Origin: Acidobacteriota bacterium
Lineage (GTDB): Bacteria > Acidobacteriota > JAAYUB01
Assembly (NCBI GenBank): GCA_018001935.1
Contig: JAGNHB010000002.1
Span: 1-64,000 of the forward strand
Reading direction: 5' to 3'
Length of the DNA stretch: 64,000 bases
In this document: piece after piece, positions 40,128-48,800 of the stretch
Layout of the letters: the number at the start of each line of letters is the position of its first letter
Position numbering within the stretch: position 1 is the stretch's first letter
The notes under the pieces: generated by a model
What the model was told of the DNA's origin: nothing
Seen by the model: only the letters and a program-made list of their open reading frames with translations
The model's database searches: none
Made by a program: the position numbers and the translations under genes

Positions 40128-40315
40128 CAGGGCTTCTCCGGGGCAACGGCGGCGGGGTCGGGGCCGTCCCCCGGCGAAGCATGGCCCGCCCCATCCGGTT
40201 CATCCGCTCCCGGGGGCGGGTCTCCTCCCCCGTCGGCGGGGACCGCGTCGACGCCCAGGAGTTCCCGGGCCAACTGGGCGAACCGGGTCTTGGTGTCGCA
40301 GATCGGGATTTCCAT
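40127..40315 (-). CDS. small protein coupled to the U32 gene
   Basis: Protein of 62 residues. The first 22 residues (MEIPICDTKTRFAQLARELL) look folded and helical; the rest is Pro/Gly/Asp-rich and disordered. AAGGAG sits 6 bases before the ATG and the stop overlaps the U32 start (TGATG), so it is probably translated and may work with the U32 protein. No homologue is recognised. Confidence 0.5.
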   Translation of the reverse strand: MEIPICDTKTRFAQLARELLGVDAVPADGGGDPPPGADEPDGAGHASPGDGPDPAAVAPEKP

Positions 40316-40343
40316 GAGACGCTCCTTGCAACAAATCTCAGAG

Positions 40344-40420
40344 CCGCGACCGTGAGGGAGCGGTCCACCCACGGACGAAGCGGAAACGAACCACGGATGA
40401 ACACGGATCAACACGGATGA
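40344..40420. repeat. palindrome plus ACACGGATGA tandem repeat
   Basis: GACCGTGAGGGAGCGGTC (from about 40348) is a short palindromic element. At 40389-40420 three ACACGGATGA-type units follow, as at 20849-20875. The rest of 40316-40548 shows no gene. Confidence 0.6.
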
Positions 40421-40548
40421 TCCGGCCGACAAGCTCGCAAACCGTACCTCCGCTCTCTGGCTGGTGGCTCAACCAAAAGCTTAAAAATCCGTTTCCCTTC
40501 GGTTCCCGACGGGTTGCCAACCCGTCAGGCCGGGGCCGGGAGCTTGCC

Positions 40549-41454
40549 TCACGGTTCCGGGGGGCCTGCCGTCCCCGCTCCCGTCCGCCGGCCGGGCCCC
40601 GCCCGGTTGGCGGCGACCCGGCGGATCGTCTCCGCGTAACCCTCGCCGGGCACCAGCAGGGGCAGTCCGGTCAACTCCCGCACTTTATCCCGCAGGCCGG
40701 CGAGCGGGAGGTTCGCCCAACCCGTCCCCTCCAGCAACCGGTGAAGGAGGATCTCCTGCCCCCAGAAACAGACGGTCTCCGCCGCCGCGTTGGCCTGCAT
40801 GCGGCGCACCTGGTCGAGGGTGCCCGGCGCGTCGAAACAGCGCCAGATGTCGGCGTACAGGAAATCGACGGGGCTTCCGGGCCGCCACGCCAGGGCGTCG
40901 GCCCGCACGATCCCCACCTTGGCCCGGACCGCTTCCGGGAGTTGCCCGAAGACCCCGAGGCTCGTCACCAACTCGATCACTTCCGGGTCCAGCTCCACCA
41001 CGGTGACCTGCCGGACGCGGGGGTTCAACGCCAGGTTGGCGGCCGCCCAGCCCAGCCCCAGCCCCATCACCGCGACCTTCCCCGCGGCGTGGCGGCAGGC
41101 CGGCTCCTGGCTTTCGATCTCCCGGGGGGAAAAGGACATCCAGGTCTCCCAGGCGTCACCGGAACCTTCGGACCGGCGCAGGAGCAGGGGCATCGCGGGG
41201 ACCGCCCACAACCCGCTGTGGTAGCCGGGCTCCACGTGGAAGGGGCAGGTCGTCACCCGCCAGTGCGCCGTTTCCATCGGCCGCAGGACCGGCACGAACC
41301 AGGGGGGGGCATACAGCGGCAGGCCCAGGGCGTCCGCCAGGGCGCGTTCGCCCATCGCCGTCCCGTCGCCTGCCGTGATCGAGCCGTCCACCGCCACCCC
41401 GAACCTCCAACCGCTCCTGTCCGCCGTTCCGCCGTCACGGCCGGGGAGGAACAT
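40549..41454 (-). CDS. class I SAM-dependent methyltransferase, spermidine-synthase-like
   Basis: Protein of 301 residues. The Rossmann core has KVAVMGLGLGWAAANLAL (SAM loop), VRQVTVVELDPEVIELV with the acidic ribose-binding residues, and VDFLYADIWRCFDAPG. This resembles the spermidine-synthase superfamily, but the N-terminal 110 residues (SGWRFGVAVDGSITAG and on) are not the usual beta domain and no decarboxy-SAM site is evident. The acceptor is unknown. It diverges from the toxin-antitoxin operon, with 84 bp between starts. Confidence 0.7.
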   Translation of the reverse strand: MFLPGRDGGTADRSGWRFGVAVDGSITAGDGTAMGERALADALGLPLYAPPWFVPVLRPMETAHWRVTTCPFHVEPGYHSGLWAVPAMPLLLRRSEGSGDAWETWMSFSPREIESQEPACRHAAGKVAVMGLGLGWAAANLALNPRVRQVTVVELDPEVIELVTSLGVFGQLPEAVRAKVGIVRADALAWRPGSPVDFLYADIWRCFDAPGTLDQVRRMQANAAAETVCFWGQEILLHRLLEGTGWANLPLAGLRDKVRELTGLPLLVPGEGYAETIRRVAANRAGPGRRTGAGTAGPPEP

Positions 41455-41494
41455 AGCCGGAACCCCCGGAGAAGTCAAGGGGCGGATCTCCCCC

Positions 41495-41523
41495 TTGCTT
41501 TCTACACGAAAAACGTGTACACT
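41495..41523 (+). promoter_or_regulatory. toxin-antitoxin promoter with operator in the spacer
   Basis: TTGCTT (41495-41500) and TACACT (41518-41523) are 17 bases apart. The spacer is almost filled by the perfect palindrome TACACG-AAAAA-CGTGTA (41503-41519), a natural site for the ribbon-helix-helix antitoxin to block RNA polymerase. Confidence 0.7.
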
Positions 41524-41538
41524 GTTTTTGTGGAGGCG

Positions 41539-41763
41539 ATGATGAAGAACATCACCTTGAGTGCGGATGAACGCTTGATCGAGAAAGCCCGCGAGAGGGC
41601 CCGCAGGGAACACCGCAGCTTGAACGACGCCTTTCGGAGCTGGCTGGAGGAATGGGCCCAGGAACGTGACCGGGCCGCCCGGTTCGACAGCCTGATGGAA
41701 CGTCTCGAGGGGCAGTGCGAGGCCGGCAGGCATTTCTCCAGGGATGAACTCAATGAACGCTAG
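41539..41763 (+). CDS. ribbon-helix-helix antitoxin
   Basis: Protein of 74 residues. The N terminus KNITLSADERLIEKARERARREHRSLNDAFRSWLEEWA is a typical ribbon-helix-helix DNA-binding domain; the acidic C terminus (EGQCEAGRHFSRDELNER) should wrap the toxin. GGAGG lies just before the first of two adjacent ATGs. It overlaps the PIN toxin gene by 11 bases or more and is expected to repress the pair at the palindrome. Confidence 0.82.
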   Translation: MMKNITLSADERLIEKARERARREHRSLNDAFRSWLEEWAQERDRAARFDSLMERLEGQCEAGRHFSRDELNER

Positions 41764-42172
41764 GTTCTTTCTCGACACGAACATCCTGGTTTACACCTTC
41801 GACCCGACGGCGCCGGAAAAGCGTCGCCGGGGGCGGGAACTGGTCGGTCTCGCCCTCCAGGGACGCGGGTGCATCAGTTGGCAGGTGGTGCAGGAGTTTT
41901 GCCACGTCGCGCAGTGCCGGTTCCTCAAGCCGATGGACAGGCTCAGCCTCGGGGAGTACCAGCAAGAGGTTCTTTTCCCTCTCTGCAAGGTCTGGCCCGA
42001 CGAGACCCTCTACCAGGACACCCTGACCGTCCAGGCGGACACCGGCTTTTCGTGGTCCGACAGCCTCGTCGTCGCCTCGGCCTTGAGGAGCGGTTGCCCC
42101 TGCCTGTACACCGAGGACCTGCAGCACGACCGGAGATACCGCGGGGTTCGCATCATCGACCCCTTCCGTTGA
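41753..42172 (+). CDS. PIN-domain toxin, VapC-like
   Basis: Predicted ribonuclease of 139 residues. FFLDTNILVYTFD carries the first catalytic Asp, SWQVVQEFCHV the Glu, and FSWSDSLVVASALRSGCPCLYTEDLQHD the later Asp residues of the Mg site. The ATG at 41753 gives the canonical PIN start; 41744 would add three residues. RNA target unknown. It is normally neutralised by the preceding antitoxin. Confidence 0.83.
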   Translation: MNARFFLDTNILVYTFDPTAPEKRRRGRELVGLALQGRGCISWQVVQEFCHVAQCRFLKPMDRLSLGEYQQEVLFPLCKVWPDETLYQDTLTVQADTGFSWSDSLVVASALRSGCPCLYTEDLQHDRRYRGVRIIDPFR

Positions 42173-42222
42173 CCCGCGGCCTCTCACCAGGGGTACGGCA
42201 CCTATATCCTTGTCGTCGTCTG

Positions 42223-42353
42223 AAAAGCCCTTTTCTCTCACAGAGGCACTGAGGCACGGAGTAATCATAAAAATTGTTGATTCTATTAAATCCAAAATGC
42301 ATTTCTCCGTGCCTCTGTGCCTCTGTGAGATCCGAATCCGGGCTTTTTGCGGG
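42223..42353. repeat. dispersed inverted-repeat element A, copy 4 (most complete)
   Basis: Left arm AAAAGCCCTTTTCTCTCACA then GAGGCACTGAGGCACGGAG; AT-rich centre of about 50 bases; right arm CTCCGTGCCTCTGTGCCTCT then GAGATCCGAATCCGGGCTTTTTGCG. The 400-bp gap 42173-42572 holds only this element and non-coding sequence. Confidence 0.85.
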
Positions 42354-42572
42354 ACAGTCATCCTGGAGGGCCCCTCAACAAGTACCACCGCTCCCCGGGC
42401 GATGGTCAAACAACGGATTTCATAACATGTTACCATTCGATTGTCGATGGGTCCCCAGGCTCATCCTCCTTCCGAATCCACCCGCCCTACCCGTGCATCC
42501 ATGAATTCACTTGCACAAGGGACGAGATGGGTACAAAATGAAAATACTAAATCAGGGTGAGGGGAAGCCCCT

Positions 42573-42953
42573 ATGACCAGGAAGGACTTTCTCAGGTTGC
42601 TGGGTTTGAGCGCGGCGGGGTTGTTCGTTCCGGGGAAGCTGCTCGCGGCCGACCCCAAGCCGACGGCGCCCCCCGGTGACGCGGTGCCGGCGGGCGGGCG
42701 GCTGTTCAGGGGGACCGCGGACGGCCGGATCCTCCAGTCGCTGGACGGGGGGAAGGTTTGGACGCTCCACGCCGACTTGGGCGAGACCAACGCCGTGCGG
42801 CGCATCTACGTCGAGGACGGCCTGACCCGGGCGGAAATCAGCTCCCCGGGCGGTACCTTCGTGCTGACGCTGCACCCCAAGGGCAAGGCCTGGGTCGTGC
42901 TGGCACCCGGTCAGAAGTTCGCCCCCCCGGCGTCGGACACGATCCTGAAGTAG
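42573..42953 (+). CDS. small exported protein with Tat-like signal
   Basis: Protein of 126 residues. The N terminus TRKDFLRLLGLSAAGLFVPGKLLAA has the shape of a twin-arginine signal, but with Arg-Lys instead of Arg-Arg. The mature part is a small beta-rich domain (GGRLFRGTADGRILQSLDGGKVWTLHADLG, SSPGGTFVLTLHPKGKAWVVL) similar to one BNR/photosynthesis-factor-like blade. Function unknown. An intrinsic terminator follows. Confidence 0.65.
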   Translation: MTRKDFLRLLGLSAAGLFVPGKLLAADPKPTAPPGDAVPAGGRLFRGTADGRILQSLDGGKVWTLHADLGETNAVRRIYVEDGLTRAEISSPGGTFVLTLHPKGKAWVVLAPGQKFAPPASDTILK

Positions 42954-42985
42954 ACGGCGGCCCCGGTCCGACCGGCTGCAGGCGG

Positions 42986-43011
42986 GCCCGGCGCCGCACG
43001 GCCGGGCTTTT
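42986..43011 (+). terminator. intrinsic terminator
   Basis: GCCCGGC and GCCGGGC flank an 8-base loop and are followed by TTTT, 33 bases after the stop at 42953. Confidence 0.7.
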
Positions 43012-43081
43012 ACCCCGAAAGGGGCGCCGGAGCGGGGAAATCGTGAGAATCGGAAGAGACCGTGCGTGAAGGGAATCAGCC

Positions 43082-43612
43082 ATGGATGACGTGACGCTAC
43101 GCCCCATCACCGACGCCGATCGGGAGTTCCTGCTTCGGGTCTACGCCGGTTCGCGCCGGGAGGAGATGGCGCTCTCCGGGTGGGACGAGGACCGGATCGC
43201 CGCGTTCCTCGCCTGGCAGTTCCAGCTCCAGCACGACCAGTACGTGGCCAACTACCCGGGGGCGGAATTCGACGTGGTCCTGGCGGGCGGCGTCCCCGTC
43301 GGCCGGCTTTACGTGCACCGCCACCCGGACGAGATCCGCATCATGGACATCGCCGTATTGCCGGAGCACCGGGGCCGGGGGATCGGCGCCCGCCTGATGG
43401 CCGGCCTCGTCGCCGAGTCCGACGCGCGCGGCGTACCCCTGGGCCTGCACGTGGAGACCCTGAACCCGGCAAGGGACTGGTACCGGGTCCTGGGCTTCCG
43501 GGAAGGGGAGCTGCGGGGCGTTTATTACTACATGGAGCGCGCGCCCCGGGGTCGGGTCGAAGCCGGCGAGAGGGCGGCGACGCCAAGGGAGTGCGAATGC
43601 TCGAGCACCTGA
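43082..43612 (+). CDS. GNAT-family N-acetyltransferase
   Basis: Protein of 176 residues. The acetyl-CoA-binding motif A is IMDIAVLPEHRGRGIGARLM, followed by VPLGLHVETLNPARDWYRVLGFRE (motif B). Acceptor unknown. It overlaps the next gene by 16 bases, which ties it to the DUF6916/tail-collar cluster; a role modifying one of those proteins is only a guess. Confidence 0.82.
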   Translation: MDDVTLRPITDADREFLLRVYAGSRREEMALSGWDEDRIAAFLAWQFQLQHDQYVANYPGAEFDVVLAGGVPVGRLYVHRHPDEIRIMDIAVLPEHRGRGIGARLMAGLVAESDARGVPLGLHVETLNPARDWYRVLGFREGELRGVYYYMERAPRGRVEAGERAATPRECECSST

Positions 43613-43896
43613 CCCGGGACAGCTTCACCCCCCACCTGAACACCCGTTTCGAGATCCGATCCCGGGACGGCGGGGCGGTGGAGGTGGAACTGGTGGAGGT
43701 GACCGGAATGCAGACCGCGGCTTGCGAGGCCTTCTCGCTCCTCTTCCGTGGGCCGCTGGCGCCGGTCCTGACCCAGGACACCCACCGGGTCCGGCACGCG
43801 GCCCTGGGCGAGTTCGACCTCTTCGTCGGCCCGATCCACTCCGGGTGGACCGACGCCGTGTGCTACCAGGCGGTCTTCAACCGGCTGCGGCCTTGA
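43597..43896 (+). CDS. DUF6916-like protein
   Basis: Protein of 99 residues: LTRDSFTPHLNTRFEIRSRD, VEVELVEVTGM, FSLLFRGP and THRVRHAALGEFDLFVGPI. This layout matches small DUF6916 proteins found next to tail-collar genes. Function unknown. AAGGGA is 6 bases before the ATG, which lies within the end of the GNAT gene. Confidence 0.65.
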   Translation: MLEHLTRDSFTPHLNTRFEIRSRDGGAVEVELVEVTGMQTAACEAFSLLFRGPLAPVLTQDTHRVRHAALGEFDLFVGPIHSGWTDAVCYQAVFNRLRP

Positions 43897-43965
43897 GGGG
43901 GCGGCCGGGGGACGTTCCTTTCACGAAATCCGCAGGCGGTTTCGCCGCGTCAAGGGAGGCAGGAC

Positions 43966-44481
43966 ATGGACGGATTCATCGGGGAGATCAAGATGTTCGG
44001 CGGCACGTTCGCCCCCCTGTACTGGCGTTTCTGCGACGGCAGCCTGCTGTCCATCGCCGAATACAACGCCCTGTACGCCCTGATCGGGACCATCTACGGG
44101 GGGGACGGGGTGAGCAACTTCCGGCTGCCGGACCTGCGGGGCCGGCTCCCGGTGCACCAGGGCGAGGGCCCCGGCCTGACACCCCGGAGCATCGGCCAGG
44201 CCTTCGGCACGGAGACCGTCACCCTCGCCGCCGACCAACTGGGGGGCCACACCCACTCGCTCTCCGCCAGTGGGAACCCCGCAGGGCAGACCACGCCCGG
44301 CGGGAACCTCCCCGGGCTGACGGGGGTGAACCTGTATACCACGGGCACGTCCGCGCCCGTGAGCATGAACGCCGCGTCGGTGGCCCCCGCCGGAAGCGGC
44401 CAGCCGCACGACAACCTGATGCCGGCCCTGTGCGTCCATTTCATCATCTGCTGCGAGGGGGTTTTCCCGACGCGGCCCTGA
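43966..44481 (+). CDS. phage tail collar-domain protein 1
   Basis: Protein of 171 residues in the tail-collar/microcystin-dependent-protein family: FIGEIKMFGGTFAPLYWRFCDGSLLSIAEYNALYALIGTIYGGDG, then FRLPDLRGRLPVHQGEGPG, GGHTHSLSASG and a Cys-rich end (FIICCEGVFP). No signal peptide. First of three tandem paralogues; no other tail genes are nearby, so they are unlikely to belong to a complete phage. Confidence 0.85.
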   Translation: MDGFIGEIKMFGGTFAPLYWRFCDGSLLSIAEYNALYALIGTIYGGDGVSNFRLPDLRGRLPVHQGEGPGLTPRSIGQAFGTETVTLAADQLGGHTHSLSASGNPAGQTTPGGNLPGLTGVNLYTTGTSAPVSMNAASVAPAGSGQPHDNLMPALCVHFIICCEGVFPTRP

Positions 44482-44603
44482 CGTCGAGACGCGCCCGGCC
44501 GGGCGAGGCGGCGAAGCCCGGCGGGGAGGGGCGGGATGCCGTCGCGGCAAGGTCTTTGGCACGACGAGCAGTGAAGCATAGACCCTCGAAACGGGAGGAA
44601 AGC

Positions 44604-45107
44604 ATGGCGGATCCGTTCATTGGCGAAATCAAACCCTTCGCTTTCGATTGGGCCCCGCGGTACTGGTCGACCTGCAGCGGTCAGGTGCTCCTGATCAGTC
44701 AGAACACCGCCCTGTTCAGCCTGCTGGGGACCACCTACGGCGGCAACGGCCAAACCACGTTCAGCCTGCCCGACCTGCGGGGCCGGGTGCCCATTCATTT
44801 CAGCGGCACCTACACCCAGGGGGCGGCCGGAGGCACGGAAACCGTCACCCTGACGGCGGGCCAAATCCCCCAACACTCGCATTCCCTGCGGGGGAGCAAC
44901 ACCCAGGGGGTGACCAACAGCCCCGCCGGGAACGCCTGGGGGGGGATCGACGTGAGCAACCCCGTCTACACCGCCGCGGCCAACCCCGTGGCCATGGCCG
45001 CCGGGGCCCTCGGCGCCGCCGGCGGCAACGCACACGGCAACGTGCAACCGTCCCTGGTCCTCAACTTCTGCATCGCCCTGACGGGGATCTTCCCCTCCAG
45101 GAACTGA
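44604..45107 (+). CDS. phage tail collar-domain protein 2
   Basis: Protein of 167 residues, paralogue of its neighbours: ADPFIGEIKPFAFDWAPRYWSTCSGQVLLISQNTALFSLLGTTYGGNG, FSLPDLRGRVPIHFSGTYTQG, IPQHSHSLRGSN and LNFCIALTGIFPSRN. GGAGGAA precedes the ATG. The N-terminal part and collar motif are kept while the middle is diversified, as expected of a surface-binding module. Confidence 0.86.
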   Translation: MADPFIGEIKPFAFDWAPRYWSTCSGQVLLISQNTALFSLLGTTYGGNGQTTFSLPDLRGRVPIHFSGTYTQGAAGGTETVTLTAGQIPQHSHSLRGSNTQGVTNSPAGNAWGGIDVSNPVYTAAANPVAMAAGALGAAGGNAHGNVQPSLVLNFCIALTGIFPSRN

Positions 45108-45129
45108 TGCCGGCACAAGGAGACACACG

Positions 45130-45672
45130 ATGGCGGATGCATTCATCGGGGAAATCCGGATCATCGGCTTCAACTTCGCGCCGAAGAACTGGGCCGCCTG
45201 CAGCGGGCAGCTGATTCAGATCCAACAGAACACGGCGCTTTATTCCATTCTCGGCACCACCTTCGGCGGGAACGGCTCGACGACCTTCGGCCTGCCCAAC
45301 CTGCAGGGGCGGGCCCCCATGGCCGCCGGAAGCGGGCAGGGGCTGACTCCCCGCGTTCCGGGAGAGGTCACCGGTTTCGAGACGGTCACCGTGACCAACG
45401 CCCAACTCCCGGCCCACACCCACCCCCTGGTCGGCCAGGACCTGCCGGCGGACCGCAAGGACCCTGCCGGCGCCTACCCGGCGAGAGGGGCCAAGGCGGT
45501 GGGCCCGTCCCTCCGCCCGGTGAACGCCTACCAGACCCTGGCCCCGGCGGACGTGATGGCCGCGTCCGCCGTCGGGCCCGCGGGCGGGAGCCTCGCCCAC
45601 GCAAACCTGCAGCCGTACCTGGCCATGAACTTCTGTATCTGCCAGTACGGGCTCTATCCGATACGGTCTTGA
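45130..45672 (+). CDS. phage tail collar-domain protein 3
   Basis: Protein of 180 residues: ADAFIGEIRIIGFNFAPKNWAACSGQLIQIQQNTALYSILGTTFGGNG, FGLPNLQGRAPMAAGSGQG, LPAHTHPLVG and MNFCICQYGLYPIRS. It follows paralogue 2 by 22 bp and precedes the giant Ig-repeat gene by 128 bp, all on the same strand. Confidence 0.86.
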   Translation: MADAFIGEIRIIGFNFAPKNWAACSGQLIQIQQNTALYSILGTTFGGNGSTTFGLPNLQGRAPMAAGSGQGLTPRVPGEVTGFETVTVTNAQLPAHTHPLVGQDLPADRKDPAGAYPARGAKAVGPSLRPVNAYQTLAPADVMAASAVGPAGGSLAHANLQPYLAMNFCICQYGLYPIRS

Positions 45673-45800
45673 CGGGGCGCTCCCCGTGTGCCGGAAACCG
45701 GTTCGGGGCCCCGGCCGGAACGGCCTGAGGCCCAAGCAAGGGAAGGACCACCGGCAGCGGCCGTGATCGCCGGTTCGAAGCGAAAGCCGCGGAGGGCATC

Positions 45801-48800
45801 ATGAAACCCAGAATCGCAGTTCTCCTGCTTCTCCTGATCGTCGCCCTCCCGGGGGCGGGAGGCTTGTCCCGCGCGGCCACGCTGACCGTGACCAGCACGG
45901 CCGACAGCGGGGCCGGCTCCCTCCGCAACACCATCGCCGCCGCCGCGTCCGGCGACACCCTCCAGTTCGGTTTCGCCTCCGGCACCATCACCCTGACCTC
46001 GGGGTCGCTGACCGTCAACAAGAGCCTGACCATCACCGGCCTGGGGGCGGACAAGCTGACCGTCAGCGGGAACAGCGTCTCGCGGGTCTTCGACGTCACG
46101 AGCGGGACGGTCACCCTGTCGGGGATGAAGATCACCGCGGGCCATGTCTCCGGCTACTACTCGGGCGGCGCGAACGGGGCCGGCCTCCGGGTGGCCGCCG
46201 GGGCCACGGTGACTGTCGACGCCTGCTGGTTCCTGTCCAACACCGCCAACTACGCCGGCGAATTCGACCCGTGCGGCGGCGCCATCTACAACCAGGGCAC
46301 CCTGACCGTGACCGCCGGCACCTTCTCCGGCAACAGCGCCTGCGGCGGCAGCGCCGTCGCCAACGACGGGACCGCCGCCTTCACCAACTGCACCTTCAGC
46401 GGCAACAGCGCCCAGTTCGGCGGGGCCGTCCTGAACCTCAGCGGGACCACCACCCTGCTCAACTGCACCGTGGCGGGCAACACCATCGTCGCCAACGACA
46501 ACGGCGGCGGCCTGAACCTGTACAACGGCTCCATCGCGCTCAGGAACACCCTCGGCGCCCAGAACAGCGCGGCGGTGGGCAACGCGCGGGTCGACCTGGA
46601 CGACAACTGGGGCGGGACCGGCACCTTCCAGTCCCAGGGCTACAACCTGGTGGGCGACCTGGGGCAGTACGCCTTCAGCGGCAACACCACCGGCGACCGT
46701 TACGGGGACCCCCTCTCCTCCACCACGCCCAACCCCGGCGCCGTCGAATCGGGGACGGCCATCGACCCGCTCCTGTCGGCGCTGGACACCGGCCTGGCCC
46801 AGGGCGGCACGACCCCGACCCGCCCCCTGCAGTCCGGCAGCCCCGCCATCGACAACGGGACGGCCGCCGGCGCCCCCGAGAAGGACCAGCGGGGGTACAA
46901 CCGCAGCGGCAACACCGACATCGGGGCCTTCGAGTTCAACGGGACGCTGCAGGACCCGACGACGACGGCCCTGACATCCGCCCCGAACCCCTCGGCCTGG
47001 GGGCAGTCCGTCACCCTGACGGCCACGGTGACCTCCTCAGGCGGGACCCCCACCGGGACCGTCACTTTCTTCGACGGCGCCGCGAACCTGGGCACGGGCG
47101 CCCTCAACGGCAGCGGCGTGGCTGCCCTGACCACCGCCGCCCTGGCCGTCGGCACCCACGCGCTGACCGCGACGTACAGCGGTTCCACCGGCTTCGGCGC
47201 GTCCACCTCGCCCGTGCACAGCCACGCCGTGAACCCCTTGCCCACCGCCACCGTCGTGACCGCAGCCCCCAACCCCTCCCTCTTTGGCCAACCGGTGACC
47301 ATCACGGCCACGGTGAGCGCCGCGGCGGGGACGCCCACGGGAACGGTCCAGTTCACGGCGGACGGCGCCAACCTCGGCGGCCCGGTCCCCCTCTCCGGCG
47401 GGACGGCGTCTCTCGGCACCTCCAGCCTGTCGGTGGGGGGACATCCCGTGTCGGCCCAGTACCTGCCCGACACCCCCGCTTTTGCGGGAAGCACCGGCTC
47501 CCTCTCCGGCGGCCAGACCGTGAACAAGGCGAACACGTCGACGATCCTGGTCTCGTCACAGAACCCGTCCCGGTTCGGCCAGTCGGTGACCTTCACGGCC
47601 ACGGTGACGTCGGTCGCGCCGGGAGGGGGAGTACCGTCGGGAACGGTGACCTTCACGGACAACGGGGCCTTCCTCGGGAGTGGAACGCTCAACGGGAGCG
47701 GAACGGCGACCTTCACCACCGCTTCGCTGGGCGTGGCGACGCACCCCATCCGGGCGGAGTACGCGGGCAGCGGCAGCCACAACGGGAGCCTGTCCTCCCA
47801 CCTGAACCAGGTGGTCCAGCCGTCGGCTTCCTTCACGAGCTTGGCCGCTTCGCCGAACCCGTCGGTATCGGGCCAGCCGGTCAGCTTCACGGCCACGGTG
47901 ACCGCCGTGGCCCCCGGGGCGGGGACCCCCTCCGGGACCGTGACCTTCCTGGACAACGGGAGCGCCATCGGGACCGGGTCGCTCGACGGGAGCGGGACGG
48001 TCACTTTCAACACGTCTTCCCTGGCGGTGGGAACTCACCTCGTCATCGCCCAGTACGGGGGTGACGCCGCCTTCGACCCCAGCCCGTCGACGCCGCTCAC
48101 CCAGACGGTCCAGAAAGCCGGCACGACAACCGCCGTGACGTCGATGCCCAACCCGTCGACCTACGGGCAGCCGGCGACCTTCACCGCCACGGTGACGGCC
48201 GTGGCGCCGGGCGCCGGGACCCCCACCGGGACCGTGACTTTCCTCGACGGCGCCGCGACCCTGGGGACCGGGACGCTGATCGGCGGCGTCGCCACCTTCA
48301 GCACTGGCGCACTGGCCGTGGGAGCGCACACCGTGACGGCGCGCTACGACGGCGACGCCTTGTTCGAAGCGAGCACCTCGCCGGTCCTCTCCCAGGCCGT
48401 GAACCAGGCCGACACCACCACCGGACTCGCCTCGGCGCCCAACCCGTCCCGTTACGGCCAGTCGGTGACCTTCACTGCCACGGTGACGGTGAACGCGCCG
48501 GGCGCCGGGACACCCACCGGAACCGTGACCTTCCACGACGGCGCCACGACCCTGGGGACGGGGACGCTGGCCGGCGGCGCCGCCACGTTCACCACCGCGG
48601 CGCTGGGCGTCGGGCCCCACACCATGACGGCCGTCTACGTCGGGGACGCGTCCTTCAACCCCAGCACGTCGACACCCCTCACCCAGACCGTCCAGAAAGC
48701 GGACACCACCACCAGCCTGGGCGCGGCGCCCAACCCCTCGCGCGTCGGCCAGCCGGTGACCTTCACCGCCACGGTGACGGTGAACGCGCCGGGGAGCGGG

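Noticed and set aside
43966-45672. Prophage
   Set aside because: Only collar-domain proteins are present; no integrase, terminase, capsid, portal, sheath or lysis genes.
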